Source: Parasphingorhabdus sp.
Lineage (GTDB): Bacteria > Pseudomonadota > Alphaproteobacteria > Sphingomonadales > Sphingomonadaceae
Reading direction: 5' to 3'
DNA length: 64,000 nt
NCBI GenBank assembly: GCA_030373505.1
Contig: JAUCYS010000005.1
Span: 62,001 to 126,000 of the forward strand
Under the pieces are notes generated by a model. It made no database searches. It saw only the letters and a program-made list of their open reading frames with translations, and was not told the DNA's origin. The translations under genes were made by a program, and so were the position numbers. Below, one piece after another: positions 45,128-53,840 of the stretch; positions within the stretch are counted from its first letter, which is position 1; each line of letters opens with the position of its first letter.

Positions 45128-45850
45128 CTAGCCACTGACATTGGCAACATTGTAGCGCAGCGCTTCCTCATTGGTCAGACAGCGACGCGTCGACTTGTCC
45201 CCGTCCTCGGTCTTCACGGCATTGGTCCGGTACATGACTTCCGACAGCAATTTGCGCGATACGCCCATGCGGATCAGAAAGTCATTGTCCTCGGTGGCCA
45301 GCAGCGCGCTTTGCTGCTCGACTTCACCGATCAGACCGACCGTGGAATCGGTGCCCATCTCGATGCTGTAGTTGATGGCATTGCGGTCGTTGGTCATGGT
45401 GAACATATGGACCATGAAATGGGCACCCGGCTCGACGATCCGGGCCCGGCCTCCCATGAACACGAAATTGCAGGCGCTGAAACAGGTCCAGCCCTGTGGA
45501 ATACGGGTGATGATCAGGGCATCCGCCTCGCGGATCACACGGCCCGCTTCGTTGCCAGCGCGAGCGACACCACCCGGAGACCGCAGCCAGATCTCGGAAA
45601 TATCCGGGTTATCGGCCAGCATCTTGCGCAGCCGGTCGGGCAGACCTTCATCGACAGCGCCTTCCGCGAACAATATCTTGGTGCCATTGATCATCTTCGG
45701 CGTCAGCTCCATCGTGCTGTTGGCCGACCAGTTGGGTGCCAGCGGACAGGTTGGATTTTCCGGGTCCATGGCAGCGCCTGGCTCGGTCGCACCGATGGTG
45801 AAAAGCGACGCGGCAACGAGTGCGGTTCTGATGATCTTTTTCATATTCAT
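45128..45850 (-). CDS. exported ClpP/crotonase-fold protein (COG3904-like)
   Basis: A 240-residue exported protein. After a signal peptide (KKIIRTALVAASLFTIGATEPGAA) the body resembles the periplasmic ClpP-like family: SEIWLRSPGGVARAGNEAGRVIREADALI, then a likely nucleophile serine in WTCFSACNFVFMGGRARIVEPGAHFMVHMF. His in FMVHMF could be part of the active site. A periplasmic serine peptidase role is possible but untested. ATG 45850 overlaps the stop of the upstream gene (ATGA); the longer frame to 46030 is antiphase to that gene. Confidence 0.75.
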   Translation of the reverse strand: MNMKKIIRTALVAASLFTIGATEPGAAMDPENPTCPLAPNWSANSTMELTPKMINGTKILFAEGAVDEGLPDRLRKMLADNPDISEIWLRSPGGVARAGNEAGRVIREADALIITRIPQGWTCFSACNFVFMGGRARIVEPGAHFMVHMFTMTNDRNAINYSIEMGTDSTVGLIGEVEQQSALLATEDNDFLIRMGVSRKLLSEVMYRTNAVKTEDGDKSTRRCLTNEEALRYNVANVSG

Positions 45851-46425
45851 GCCACGATTATATATCGTGTCTCTCCCGGATTTCTGCACATCTGCTTGGA
45901 TATGCGGGACTCTTCCCCGTCGACAATAACAACATCGGTGATGGTCATGCAACTTGTGCCGTCCGCCGTCAGGGTTTTTGCCGTCGCGGTTGAACTGCCC
46001 GAAACCCCGGGACGCGTCTGGCTGGTCCATTCCGACGTGGTCCCGATCTGTTCAGTAGCGGTCACGCTTCGTGTCGCTTCGGCCGCCTGCAGCTGCTCGT
46101 CAGGATCGAGCCGACAGGCGATGGCATCGGTCAGCGTATCCGCAACCTCTGCGCGCGGAATGAATGACCCGGCGACTCCCAGCCCGTTAGCGGCACGGCG
46201 CGTAAAATCTCCGATCATCTTGCCCAATATGGATTTCCCGATCGAGCTTTTTGAATCCGAAGCACAATCGCTGTTCGCGCTGCGCTCGACCGCCTCCCCG
46301 TCGGTTGTGGAGCGCTTCTTGAAAAGCCCGCCAAATTGTGCCGCAGCCGGAGCGGGCATCACAAATGCTGCGGTTAGCGCTGCCGCCATCAGTCGAGAGG
46401 TGAAACCGCGAGACTTTTTAAACAT
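45847..46425 (-). CDS. exported protein with surface-antigen-like C-terminus
   Basis: A 192-residue protein with a signal peptide (FTSRLMAAALTAAFVMPAPAAAQ). The mid part is a short helical region (SIGKSILGKMIGDFTRRAANGLGVAGSFIP). The end (ADGTSCMTITDVVIVDGEESRISKQMCRNP) looks like the C-terminal beta domain of 17 kDa surface-antigen-type proteins, with two cysteines. Exact function unknown. It is translationally coupled to the ClpP-like protein, so they may work together at the cell envelope. Confidence 0.68.
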   Translation of the reverse strand: MFKKSRGFTSRLMAAALTAAFVMPAPAAAQFGGLFKKRSTTDGEAVERSANSDCASDSKSSIGKSILGKMIGDFTRRAANGLGVAGSFIPRAEVADTLTDAIACRLDPDEQLQAAEATRSVTATEQIGTTSEWTSQTRPGVSGSSTATAKTLTADGTSCMTITDVVIVDGEESRISKQMCRNPGETRYIIVA

Positions 46426-46626
46426 GGCAAATCCTCGATTACATCCAGAATATACTTATTCTATCATCCGCACCATCGCAAACAGTGGCTTGGATCACAT
46501 CAGTAGGAAAATCAGGGATAGAAAAAGCCTGATTAGCTGTTATCCTGCCTTTGGAAGACTGAAAAATAGCGGATTTTTATAGACCGATGTTTTGCGGAGC
46601 GCCATGGAACACCGGTCCTTGCAGAG

Positions 46627-48735
46627 ATGGACAAGACCTTGTCCGGATTCATAATGCTGCAGGGATCCGATCAAATCAGTTTGCACCCCGGGTCGCAGCT
46701 TGGGAGACGAATATTGCAAAAGCCGTTCAATCGCCTGCAGGCCCTGATGATCAAGGCGATGGCCGAGGCCCTGTTTCACAATCGCGAAATGGCGATATCG
46801 GCCGATCAGGTGGTCGAGAATCTGCAGGAACATTTTTCCAATATCGAAGGCAGCAAACCCGATGAAATCGGCATGGCGCTTTACGGCCTTCTGCTTCTCC
46901 TGGGAGGGCCCTTTTTCCTGCTGGCGCCGCCGGGAATCCGCAAGAATCTCATCCGCCGCCGCCTGCAAAATTCGCGTGTCGATTTTTTCCAGGACATAGC
47001 GCGCACCAAGGGCGTGATTCTCGCCGGCTATTATGGCCATTGGCAGCCGGGTGACGAAGCAGACAATTTCGACAATCCGGTCTATGCCGATCTTGCATTC
47101 GAGCTGCCGGCACAGCGCGATCGTTCCGCCTCTGGAGAGCGTCCGGTCCGGCGCGAGAGCGGCCGGGATCTCACGGCCGAGGTGTTTGTTGGTCATGATG
47201 CCGTGCCCGAAGAAGCCGATGTGATCGTGATCGGATCCGGTGCCGGCGGGGCCGTCGCTGCAGCAGCCGTCGCCGATGAAGGGCACCAGGTGCTGGTCAT
47301 CGAGGCCGGCGGCCATTACCCCTCATCCCGTATCACCCAGGAAGAAGCCCGGATGACCGCACGCCTGTTCAAGGATGGCGCGCTGCAGACCACCGCTGAC
47401 CGTGATATTATCGTGTTTCAGGGCCGGGTAGTGGGCGGCTCAACCGTCATCAACAACGGCATCTGCCTGCGGATGAAACATGCGGCTCTCACTCATCCCG
47501 ATGCGGAAGACGTTTACCAGACATGGGCCAGTCTCGGCGCTCCGGTCAGCGAGGCGGCGCTGGCGCGCAGCTATGACGCCGTCGAACAGGCACTCGAAGT
47601 TTCTGAAATTGACCCGATCGTCGGCCGCAACAATGGGCCGCATCTGATCGACGGCTGGAACAAATATGCCGCCCAGTCGAACGATCCCATGGACCACAAG
47701 GCGGTTACCGCCTGGTTTCGCAAAAATTACGGTCCGAACACGTCGGACAGCGAGTGCGTCTATTGCGGCTACTGCAATACCGGCTGTCCCTACGGCCGGA
47801 AGAAAGCGATGCCGGAAAGCTTTCTTGCGCATGCCACAAGCGACGCGCGCAGCAAGCCGGCCCGGATACTGGACCGGGCCGAGGCGACCGAAATTTTGTG
47901 GGACGAGGGCGCGAATGGGAAGCGGATCGCCCATGCCGTCAAAATCCGGCTGGCAGATGGCAGGAAGCGCACCATTCGTGCCAAAAAAGGCGTGGTCGTC
48001 GCTGCCGGTGCCCTGGCGTCCAGCAAACTGCTCCACGACAGCGGCATCGAGCAGTCCGGCAGCAATATCTCGCTCAACATCGCCTGCCCGGTCGTCGCGC
48101 TGATGCCTGAGGGGATGGAGATGAACGTCTGGAACGAGGACCAGATGGCCACCTATGTCGACCGCGGCGATTTCCTGATCGAGAGTCATTTTCAGCCACC
48201 GATGAGCATGGCGACGCTCGTGCCCGGATGGTTCGAGGACCATTATGAGCGGATGAAAAACTACAACCGGCTGGTATCCGCCGGCGTCCTGTTTCCCGCC
48301 GACCGGCTCGGCTATATGGACAAGGGCAAGCTCAAACTGAAAATTCGCGAGAAGGAACTGGCGCTGTTACGCCGGGCGCTGGCAACGATGACCAAGGTCC
48401 ATTTCCTGAACGGCGCGATCGAGGTCTACCCCGCCCTGCTGCGCGGCCAGACCCTGACCTGCGACATGAGCCCTGCCGATATCGACGCCTTCTACGAAAA
48501 GGCCATTGTCGAACCGGATGATGTGGTGCTCTCGAGTTCCCATCCCCATGGCGGCAATGCGATCAACATGGATCCCGACAAGGGCGTCGTCGATCTCAAC
48601 CAGCGCGTGCACAATACCACCAATTGCTATGTCGCCGATGCCAGCGTGATGCCGAGCTGCATCCGCGTCAATGCGCAACTGACCACGATGGCGATGGCGC
48701 ACCGGGCGCTGGCAGGCAAGCGGCGCTTCGGCTAG
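46627..48735 (+). CDS. GMC family oxidoreductase with cysteine motif
   Basis: A 702-residue flavoprotein. Residues 1-190 form an extra N-terminal region with a hydrophobic segment (ALYGLLLLLGGPFFLLAPPGI, about 84-105) that may anchor it to a membrane. The FAD loop IVIGSGAGGAVAAAAVADEG starts at 200. Near residue 376 is a five-cysteine-type motif CVYCGYCNTGCPYGRKK, seen in the long-chain alcohol oxidase/cholesterol oxidase branch. SSHPHGGNAINMDP and the ending with CIRVNAQLTTMAMAHRAL form the catalytic half. It probably oxidises a long-chain alcohol or sterol-like substrate. ATG at 46627 is used; ATG at 46654 is an alternative start. Confidence 0.85.
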   Translation: MDKTLSGFIMLQGSDQISLHPGSQLGRRILQKPFNRLQALMIKAMAEALFHNREMAISADQVVENLQEHFSNIEGSKPDEIGMALYGLLLLLGGPFFLLAPPGIRKNLIRRRLQNSRVDFFQDIARTKGVILAGYYGHWQPGDEADNFDNPVYADLAFELPAQRDRSASGERPVRRESGRDLTAEVFVGHDAVPEEADVIVIGSGAGGAVAAAAVADEGHQVLVIEAGGHYPSSRITQEEARMTARLFKDGALQTTADRDIIVFQGRVVGGSTVINNGICLRMKHAALTHPDAEDVYQTWASLGAPVSEAALARSYDAVEQALEVSEIDPIVGRNNGPHLIDGWNKYAAQSNDPMDHKAVTAWFRKNYGPNTSDSECVYCGYCNTGCPYGRKKAMPESFLAHATSDARSKPARILDRAEATEILWDEGANGKRIAHAVKIRLADGRKRTIRAKKGVVVAAGALASSKLLHDSGIEQSGSNISLNIACPVVALMPEGMEMNVWNEDQMATYVDRGDFLIESHFQPPMSMATLVPGWFEDHYERMKNYNRLVSAGVLFPADRLGYMDKGKLKLKIREKELALLRRALATMTKVHFLNGAIEVYPALLRGQTLTCDMSPADIDAFYEKAIVEPDDVVLSSSHPHGGNAINMDPDKGVVDLNQRVHNTTNCYVADASVMPSCIRVNAQLTTMAMAHRALAGKRRFG

Positions 48736-49469
48736 TCCTGGAAGTGGAAGTCGGGCAGCGATTGAAACGCACTTCTCAGCGCATCTCCCCAGCCCTCTGA
48801 AATCGTCTGGAAATAGGGATCAACCTTCTCGATCCGCTGTTGCTGCGTGATCGCGAAACTGTCCGCCTCATATACCTGCATGTCGAGCGGCAGATCGACC
48901 GCCAGATTGGCCCGGATGGTGGAATCAAAGGACACCAGCAACAGCTTCACGGCGTCTTCGAAGGACATGTCCGGATCAAAAGCACGCACCAGGATCGGAC
49001 GGCCATATTTGGTTTCACCGCTCTGGAAAAAAGGGCTGTCGTCGCTGGCCTCGATGAAATTACCGGCCGGATAGATCAGGAAAAGCCGCGGATCACTGCC
49101 CTTGATCTGCCCGCCGAGGATCAGCGTCGCGCCGAAGGGCGACTTGGCTTCCTGGCCGTCGGGGGTATAAGTCTTGACGACCTCGCGCAAAGTTTCCCCG
49201 ATGATCGTGGCCACCTGGAACATTGATGGCGCCTGCAAAATCGAGGGGTTGCGGTCGTCGGGATGCTTGCCGCGTTCGTCGAGCAAGCTGACAACGGCCT
49301 GCGTGGTCGCCAGATTACCCGCCGACAGCAGCGTGATCACCCGGTCGCCGGGCAGTTCCCAGCTGGTGAGTTTCTTGACCTGGGCAATATCGTCGACTCC
49401 GGCGTTGGTCCGGGTATCCGACATGAAAACAAGGCCGCGTTTCATTCGCAGGCCGACACAATAGGTCAT
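48732..49469 (-). CDS. Anbu-type proteasome-like peptidase
   Basis: A 245-residue Ntn hydrolase of the Anbu family (ancestral beta subunit, an HslV/20S relative). It starts MTYCVGLRMKRGLVFMSDTRTNAG: after Met removal Thr2 becomes the N-terminal nucleophile, with Asp18 and Lys33 as the expected partners. There is no propeptide, as in Anbu. Known members form helical or stacked assemblies, and their substrates are unknown. It is the last gene of a four-gene minus-strand operon with a transglutaminase, an alpha-E protein and an ATP-grasp protein. Its stop shares CTAG with the convergent GMC gene. Confidence 0.9.
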   Translation of the reverse strand: MTYCVGLRMKRGLVFMSDTRTNAGVDDIAQVKKLTSWELPGDRVITLLSAGNLATTQAVVSLLDERGKHPDDRNPSILQAPSMFQVATIIGETLREVVKTYTPDGQEAKSPFGATLILGGQIKGSDPRLFLIYPAGNFIEASDDSPFFQSGETKYGRPILVRAFDPDMSFEDAVKLLLVSFDSTIRANLAVDLPLDMQVYEADSFAITQQQRIEKVDPYFQTISEGWGDALRSAFQSLPDFHFQD

Positions 49470-49501
49470 TTATCTAATCCTGAATTGGGTTGAGACTGCG
49501 T

Positions 49502-50302
49502 TTACTGCTGAACCTGCAGCGTGACAATCATATCTTCTTTTGCCGCGCCATATCGCATCCCCGAAATCGGAGAGGCTTCCCGATAATCCAGCCCGGTGGC
49601 GATGCGCACATAGCGTTCATCCGGGGAATAGCCATTGGAAATGTCAAATCCGACCCAGCCCAGCCCCTGGACATAGGCCTCAGCCCAGGCGTGCGTGGCG
49701 TCCTGGTCCACGCGGTCGCTCATCATCAGATAGCCCGAAACATAGCGTGCCGGAAAACCGAGCAGACGCGCGGCGGTACAGAAAATATGGCTATGGTCCT
49801 GACAGACGCCCTCGCCCGTCTTGATCGCGGCCTCGGCCGTTGTTTCCGCATTGGTTTTTCCCGTCTGGTAGGCGACCTTCTCCAGCACGGCCGCAGACAG
49901 GCCGTGAAGTTTGGCAATATCATTTTCGAAATCATCGCCCAGTGCAGCCACCAGTTTCCTGGTTTCCGGACCCGGTTTCGTCAAATCGGTTGCCTGCTTG
50001 AAATACCAGAGCGGCGCGAAGCCCGAATGCGAGCCCATGATGCCGCTGCCATCGCTGTTTTCCACTTCACCGGTACATTTGATCGATATTTCGGTGCGAC
50101 CGCGTTCGATGCTGATCAGGTCCACATGATTGCAATGCTGGTCTTCAAACGACAATTCCACCTTGCCGCCCTCGACTTCGAGATTCCAGCTCTTGACCGC
50201 TTGTCCGCGACGCTCTTTCGGTCGCAGACGGACTTGCTGCAATCCATATTGGACAGGCGCGTCATAGACATAGCGGGTTTCGTGATTGATCTTCAGCAGC
50301 AT
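49502..50302 (-). CDS. transglutaminase-like cysteine peptidase
   Basis: A 266-residue cytosolic protein (no signal peptide) with an N-terminal beta domain and a transglutaminase/papain-like core. The triad is visible: Cys167 in TGEGVCQDHSHIFC, His204 in DATHAWAEAY and Asp220 in WVGFDISNG. Such enzymes can hydrolyse or form amide bonds. The start ATG at 50302 is two bases past the alpha-E stop. It is always found with alpha-E and ATP-grasp genes in this type of operon. Confidence 0.92.
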   Translation of the reverse strand: MLLKINHETRYVYDAPVQYGLQQVRLRPKERRGQAVKSWNLEVEGGKVELSFEDQHCNHVDLISIERGRTEISIKCTGEVENSDGSGIMGSHSGFAPLWYFKQATDLTKPGPETRKLVAALGDDFENDIAKLHGLSAAVLEKVAYQTGKTNAETTAEAAIKTGEGVCQDHSHIFCTAARLLGFPARYVSGYLMMSDRVDQDATHAWAEAYVQGLGWVGFDISNGYSPDERYVRIATGLDYREASPISGMRYGAAKEDMIVTLQVQQ

Positions 50303-50304
50303 GA

Positions 50305-51255
50305 TTACCCGACCCTGTCCTGAAAATTGAAATCTGTCTCGATTTGCGCAGCCAGCCTGTTGTTTGCGGCAATGAAATCCACAATATATTCGTGCAGGCC
50401 ATATTCGAAAATAGCCTCGATCGGCTGGTTCAGCACATTGCTGCAAATCTCGTGCGCAAGCTCGGCGGACCGGCTCTTATAGTCATAATTTATGTCGAGA
50501 TAATTGAGATTGTCGCTTATCTTTGAGTAGCAGAAGGTCAGGGACCTCGGCATTTGCTTGTGCAATATCAGATATTCGGCGACCGCCTGTGCACTTATAT
50601 CCGTACCATTGAGCCAGCGAAAGGACCGGTGCGCGGATACCGATCGCAGGATCGTTTCCCATTGCACATTGTCGACCGAAGATCCGATCAGGGCAACCGA
50701 GGGCAGCAGCAGATAATATTTTACGTCGAGGATGCGGGCGGTACTGTCGGCCCGCTCCAGAAAGCTGCCAAGGCGCAGAAAATTGAACCCGTCATTGCGC
50801 AGCATGGTGCCCAGTGTCGCCCCTCTGACCAGAGCGCTCTGCTGGCGGATCAGCCCCAGTGTTTCGGGCAGGTCCTGCTCCTTTACCGGCTTGGCCATTG
50901 CGGCTTTCAGGGTCATCCAGCTTTCGTTGGTGGCTTCCCAGACTTCCCGGGTCAGCGCGGTTCTGGCGGTCCTGGCACTGTCCCTTGCCTTTTTCATCAC
51001 CGCCATGACGCTGCTCGCATTGTCGCGATCACGCAGCAGAAAGTCGATCACCTTGGCCGATTCAAAATCATCATGTTTCGCGCGATACGCATCGATCACG
51101 CCCGACGACTTGAGCACCGATGACCATTCATCGCTGGCGGATGCCGAGCGGGTGAGCGAAATACGGAATCCTGCATCAATGAAACGCGCGCTATTTTCCA
51201 CACGCTCAAGATAGCGCGACATCCAGAACAGGCTTGCAGCCGTTTTACCCAGCAT
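50305..51255 (-). CDS. alpha-E domain protein
   Basis: A 316-residue all-helical protein of the alpha-E family. It begins MLGKTAASLFWMSRYLERVENSARFIDAGFRI, the family hallmark, and shows the later LGSFLERADSTARILDVKYYLLLPS segment with conserved Arg and Glu residues. No enzymatic role is proven. It belongs to the conserved set with circularly permuted ATP-grasp, transglutaminase and Anbu genes, where it may be a scaffold or a carrier. Confidence 0.93.
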   Translation of the reverse strand: MLGKTAASLFWMSRYLERVENSARFIDAGFRISLTRSASASDEWSSVLKSSGVIDAYRAKHDDFESAKVIDFLLRDRDNASSVMAVMKKARDSARTARTALTREVWEATNESWMTLKAAMAKPVKEQDLPETLGLIRQQSALVRGATLGTMLRNDGFNFLRLGSFLERADSTARILDVKYYLLLPSVALIGSSVDNVQWETILRSVSAHRSFRWLNGTDISAQAVAEYLILHKQMPRSLTFCYSKISDNLNYLDINYDYKSRSAELAHEICSNVLNQPIEAIFEYGLHEYIVDFIAANNRLAAQIETDFNFQDRVG

Positions 51256-51268
51256 CAGATACGCCCCC

Positions 51269-52678
51269 TCATTCTTCCAGCACCCATGTATCTTTGGTGC
51301 CTCCGCCCTGGCTGCTGTTCACCACCAGCGAGCCTTCGGTCATCGCGACCCGGGTCAGCCCCCCAGGCGTGATGCTGATGCCGTTGGGCGAAACCAGAAC
51401 AAATGGCCTCAGGTCGACATGACGTGGGGACAATCCCTTTTTGGTAAAAATGGGAACGGTTGAAAGCGACAGCGTCGGCTGCGCGATATAATTGCTGGCA
51501 TTGTTGATCAGCTTGGAGCGAAAGGCGGACACTTCCTTTTTGGAAGCTGCAGGTCCGACGAGCATGCCATAGCCACCGGAACCGTGAACCTCCTTGACCA
51601 CCAGTTCTTCCAGATGTTCGAGCACATAGGCAAGCTCGTCCTTCTCGGAGCAGCGCCAGGTCGGCACATTTTCGAGCAGCGGCTTCTCACCGGTATAGAA
51701 TTCGACGATGTCGGGCATATAGCTGTACAGCGCCTTGTCATCAGCTATCCCGGTACCGGGCGCGTTGGCAATGGTGATGCCGCCAGAACGATAGACGTCC
51801 AATATTCCCGGCACGCCGAGCAGCGACTGCGGATCGAAGTTGAGCGGATCGAGATAATCATCGTCGATCCGGCGATAGAGAACATCGATCGCGGTATAGC
51901 CCTCGGTGGTCCGCATGGCGACGCGGCCGTCGACGATCTTCAGATCATGTCCCTCCACCAGCTCGACGCCCATCTGGTCAGCAAGAAAGCTGTGCTCGAA
52001 ATAGGCGCTATTGTGGATGCCGGGAGTGAGGACGGCAACCACCGGTTTTCCTTCGCACCGCGGCGGTGCGCAGGCCGCCAGCGAACGCCGCAGCTGCCCC
52101 GGATAGTGGCTGACTTCCTGCACCTTGATCTTGGCGAAAAGTTCGGGAAACATCTGCAACATGGTTTCCCGGTTTTCGAGCATGTAGCTGACACCCGAGG
52201 GGGTGCGGGCATTGTCCTCCAGCACGTAAAATTCGTCATCGCCGGTCCGGACGATATCGGTACCAATGATATGGGTATAGATGCCGCCGGGCGGATTGAC
52301 GCCGATCATCTGCGGCAAGAAGGCGGCGTTGTTGGCGATCAGCTCGACCGGCACCCTGCCCGCGCGCAATATTTCCTGGCGGTGATAGATATCATAGAGA
52401 AAGGCATTGATCGCCCGGACCCGCTGCTCGATGCCTTTCGACAGCTTGCGCCACTCGCGCGCCGACAGCACGCGCGGCACAACATCAAAGGGGATCAGCC
52501 GCTCGTCGGCCTCATCCTCGCCATATACATTGAAGGTGATCCCGGTTTTCCGGAGAAAGGCTTCCGCCTCGGCAGATTTTCGATGCAGCCGTTTGACGTC
52601 TTCGCCATCAAGCCAGTTTTTATATTCCTGATAAGGAGGCCGGACATCTTCCCCGCTACCCAGCATTTCATCGAACAA
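51269..52678 (-). CDS. circularly permuted type 2 ATP-grasp protein
   Basis: A 469-residue ATP-grasp enzyme, the kind that makes amide bonds between a carboxylate and an amine using ATP. The family is recognised by GVNPPGGIYTHIIGTDIVRTGDDEFYVLEDNARTPSGVSYMLENRE, the RRIDDDYLDPLNFDPQSLLGVPGI segment and VVKEVHGSGGYGMLVGP. The start is TTG at 52678, with AGGGG 7 bases upstream; ATG at 52666 is the alternative. It is the first gene of the operon, so the promoter should lie in 52679-52785. Confidence 0.92.
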   Translation of the reverse strand: MFDEMLGSGEDVRPPYQEYKNWLDGEDVKRLHRKSAEAEAFLRKTGITFNVYGEDEADERLIPFDVVPRVLSAREWRKLSKGIEQRVRAINAFLYDIYHRQEILRAGRVPVELIANNAAFLPQMIGVNPPGGIYTHIIGTDIVRTGDDEFYVLEDNARTPSGVSYMLENRETMLQMFPELFAKIKVQEVSHYPGQLRRSLAACAPPRCEGKPVVAVLTPGIHNSAYFEHSFLADQMGVELVEGHDLKIVDGRVAMRTTEGYTAIDVLYRRIDDDYLDPLNFDPQSLLGVPGILDVYRSGGITIANAPGTGIADDKALYSYMPDIVEFYTGEKPLLENVPTWRCSEKDELAYVLEHLEELVVKEVHGSGGYGMLVGPAASKKEVSAFRSKLINNASNYIAQPTLSLSTVPIFTKKGLSPRHVDLRPFVLVSPNGISITPGGLTRVAMTEGSLVVNSSQGGGTKDTWVLEE

Positions 52679-52785
52679 TAAATATCCCCTTATACGCAGC
52701 TTTCAAATCCGCCCTCCCCATGGTTAACTAGCGCACCAACGCCCTGAAAGCAAAGGAAATGCAGAAATCAGCGGTTCTGACGCAC

Positions 52786-53700
52786 TCAAACGGGATATGT
52801 CACGCCGGTCATTTCTTCCGAAACATCCCACAGCCGTTTCGCCGTTTCGATCCGCTTGGCCTTGGGACGCGGCTGCACCTCGCGCGCCGGACCGACCCAT
52901 TCACCGTTGCGACTTGGCCCGAAATAGCTGCCGCTCTCCACCCCGGGCGCAGCGGCAGCCGCCAGCGTCGGCCAGGCACCTTCCGCGGCACTGTTCATAA
53001 ACAGGCTGGATAGCGGGCGAAACAAGGACACAAGCAGGCCGGGGAAATTTCTGGTCAGCTCGGTATCGGCAACGCCGGGGTGGCAGGCGACGGCGATGAC
53101 GGGGGAATCAGCCGCACGCAGACGCCGGTCCAGCTCGTACATATGCAGGAGATTGGCCAGCTTGCTCATCGCATAGCGGCCCATCCGGCTGTAGCTTTCC
53201 TCCGCATTGATATCATCAAAATCGATCCGGCCGCTGCGATGCGCCATGCTTGAGGTGATGACCACCCTTGGCTCCTTGCCTTTCGCAAGCTTGTCCAGCA
53301 GCAGCCCGGTAAGCGCGAACGTCCCCAGATGATTGACCCCGAATTGCGATTCAAACCCGTCCATCGTGACTTCGCGCGGCGGCATCATGATCCCGGCATT
53401 GTTCACCAGCACATCCAGACGCCGTTCCTGTCCGACCAGCGCCGCAGCCTCGCGGATGGACTCGAGATCTCCCAGATCCAGCGGGATATATGCCAGATCG
53501 GCCTGCGGAAACTCCTCCCGAATCTTGGCTATCGCCGCAGCGGCGCGGGTCTTGGATCGGCATCCCATCAGGACCCGCGCTCCCTTGCCAGCAAGAACCT
53601 TGGCGGCCTCATAGCCGATGCCACTGTTCGCTCCGGTAACCAAAAAGACCCGCCCGTTTTGCGCGGGCACATCCTGATCGGTAAAATTGCTAATCGCCAT
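52786..53700 (-). CDS. SDR family oxidoreductase (retinol dehydrogenase-like)
   Basis: A 304-residue short-chain dehydrogenase of the extended WWOX/retinol dehydrogenase-like type. TGANSGIG is near residue 21, NNAG near 100, and the catalytic YAMSK near 176 with the serine in ITSSMAHRSG. The longer C-terminal tail (about 240-304) is typical of this subgroup. Substrate unknown. It reads in the same direction as the ATP-grasp operon and ends 107 bases upstream of it; co-transcription is possible but not evident. Confidence 0.88.
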   Translation of the reverse strand: MAISNFTDQDVPAQNGRVFLVTGANSGIGYEAAKVLAGKGARVLMGCRSKTRAAAAIAKIREEFPQADLAYIPLDLGDLESIREAAALVGQERRLDVLVNNAGIMMPPREVTMDGFESQFGVNHLGTFALTGLLLDKLAKGKEPRVVITSSMAHRSGRIDFDDINAEESYSRMGRYAMSKLANLLHMYELDRRLRAADSPVIAVACHPGVADTELTRNFPGLLVSLFRPLSSLFMNSAAEGAWPTLAAAAAPGVESGSYFGPSRNGEWVGPAREVQPRPKAKRIETAKRLWDVSEEMTGVTYPV

Positions 53701-53840
53701 GCCCGCATGCCTCCTGGTCCTGCTTTGCTTCTACCACAAAAATCGCGGGAAGGCAGCAATTCCGATGTTCGCATCCCCACACCACTTTACATAGCCGCCC
53801 AATCGTCTAATCGCTGCTGCCATCAGCTTTGGAGATTTTC

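Noticed and set aside
46540-47316. A 258-codon minus-strand frame at the start of the GMC gene
   Set aside because: It is antisense to the GMC oxidoreductase N-terminal region and shows no recognisable motif; the plus frame continues into a clear flavoprotein.
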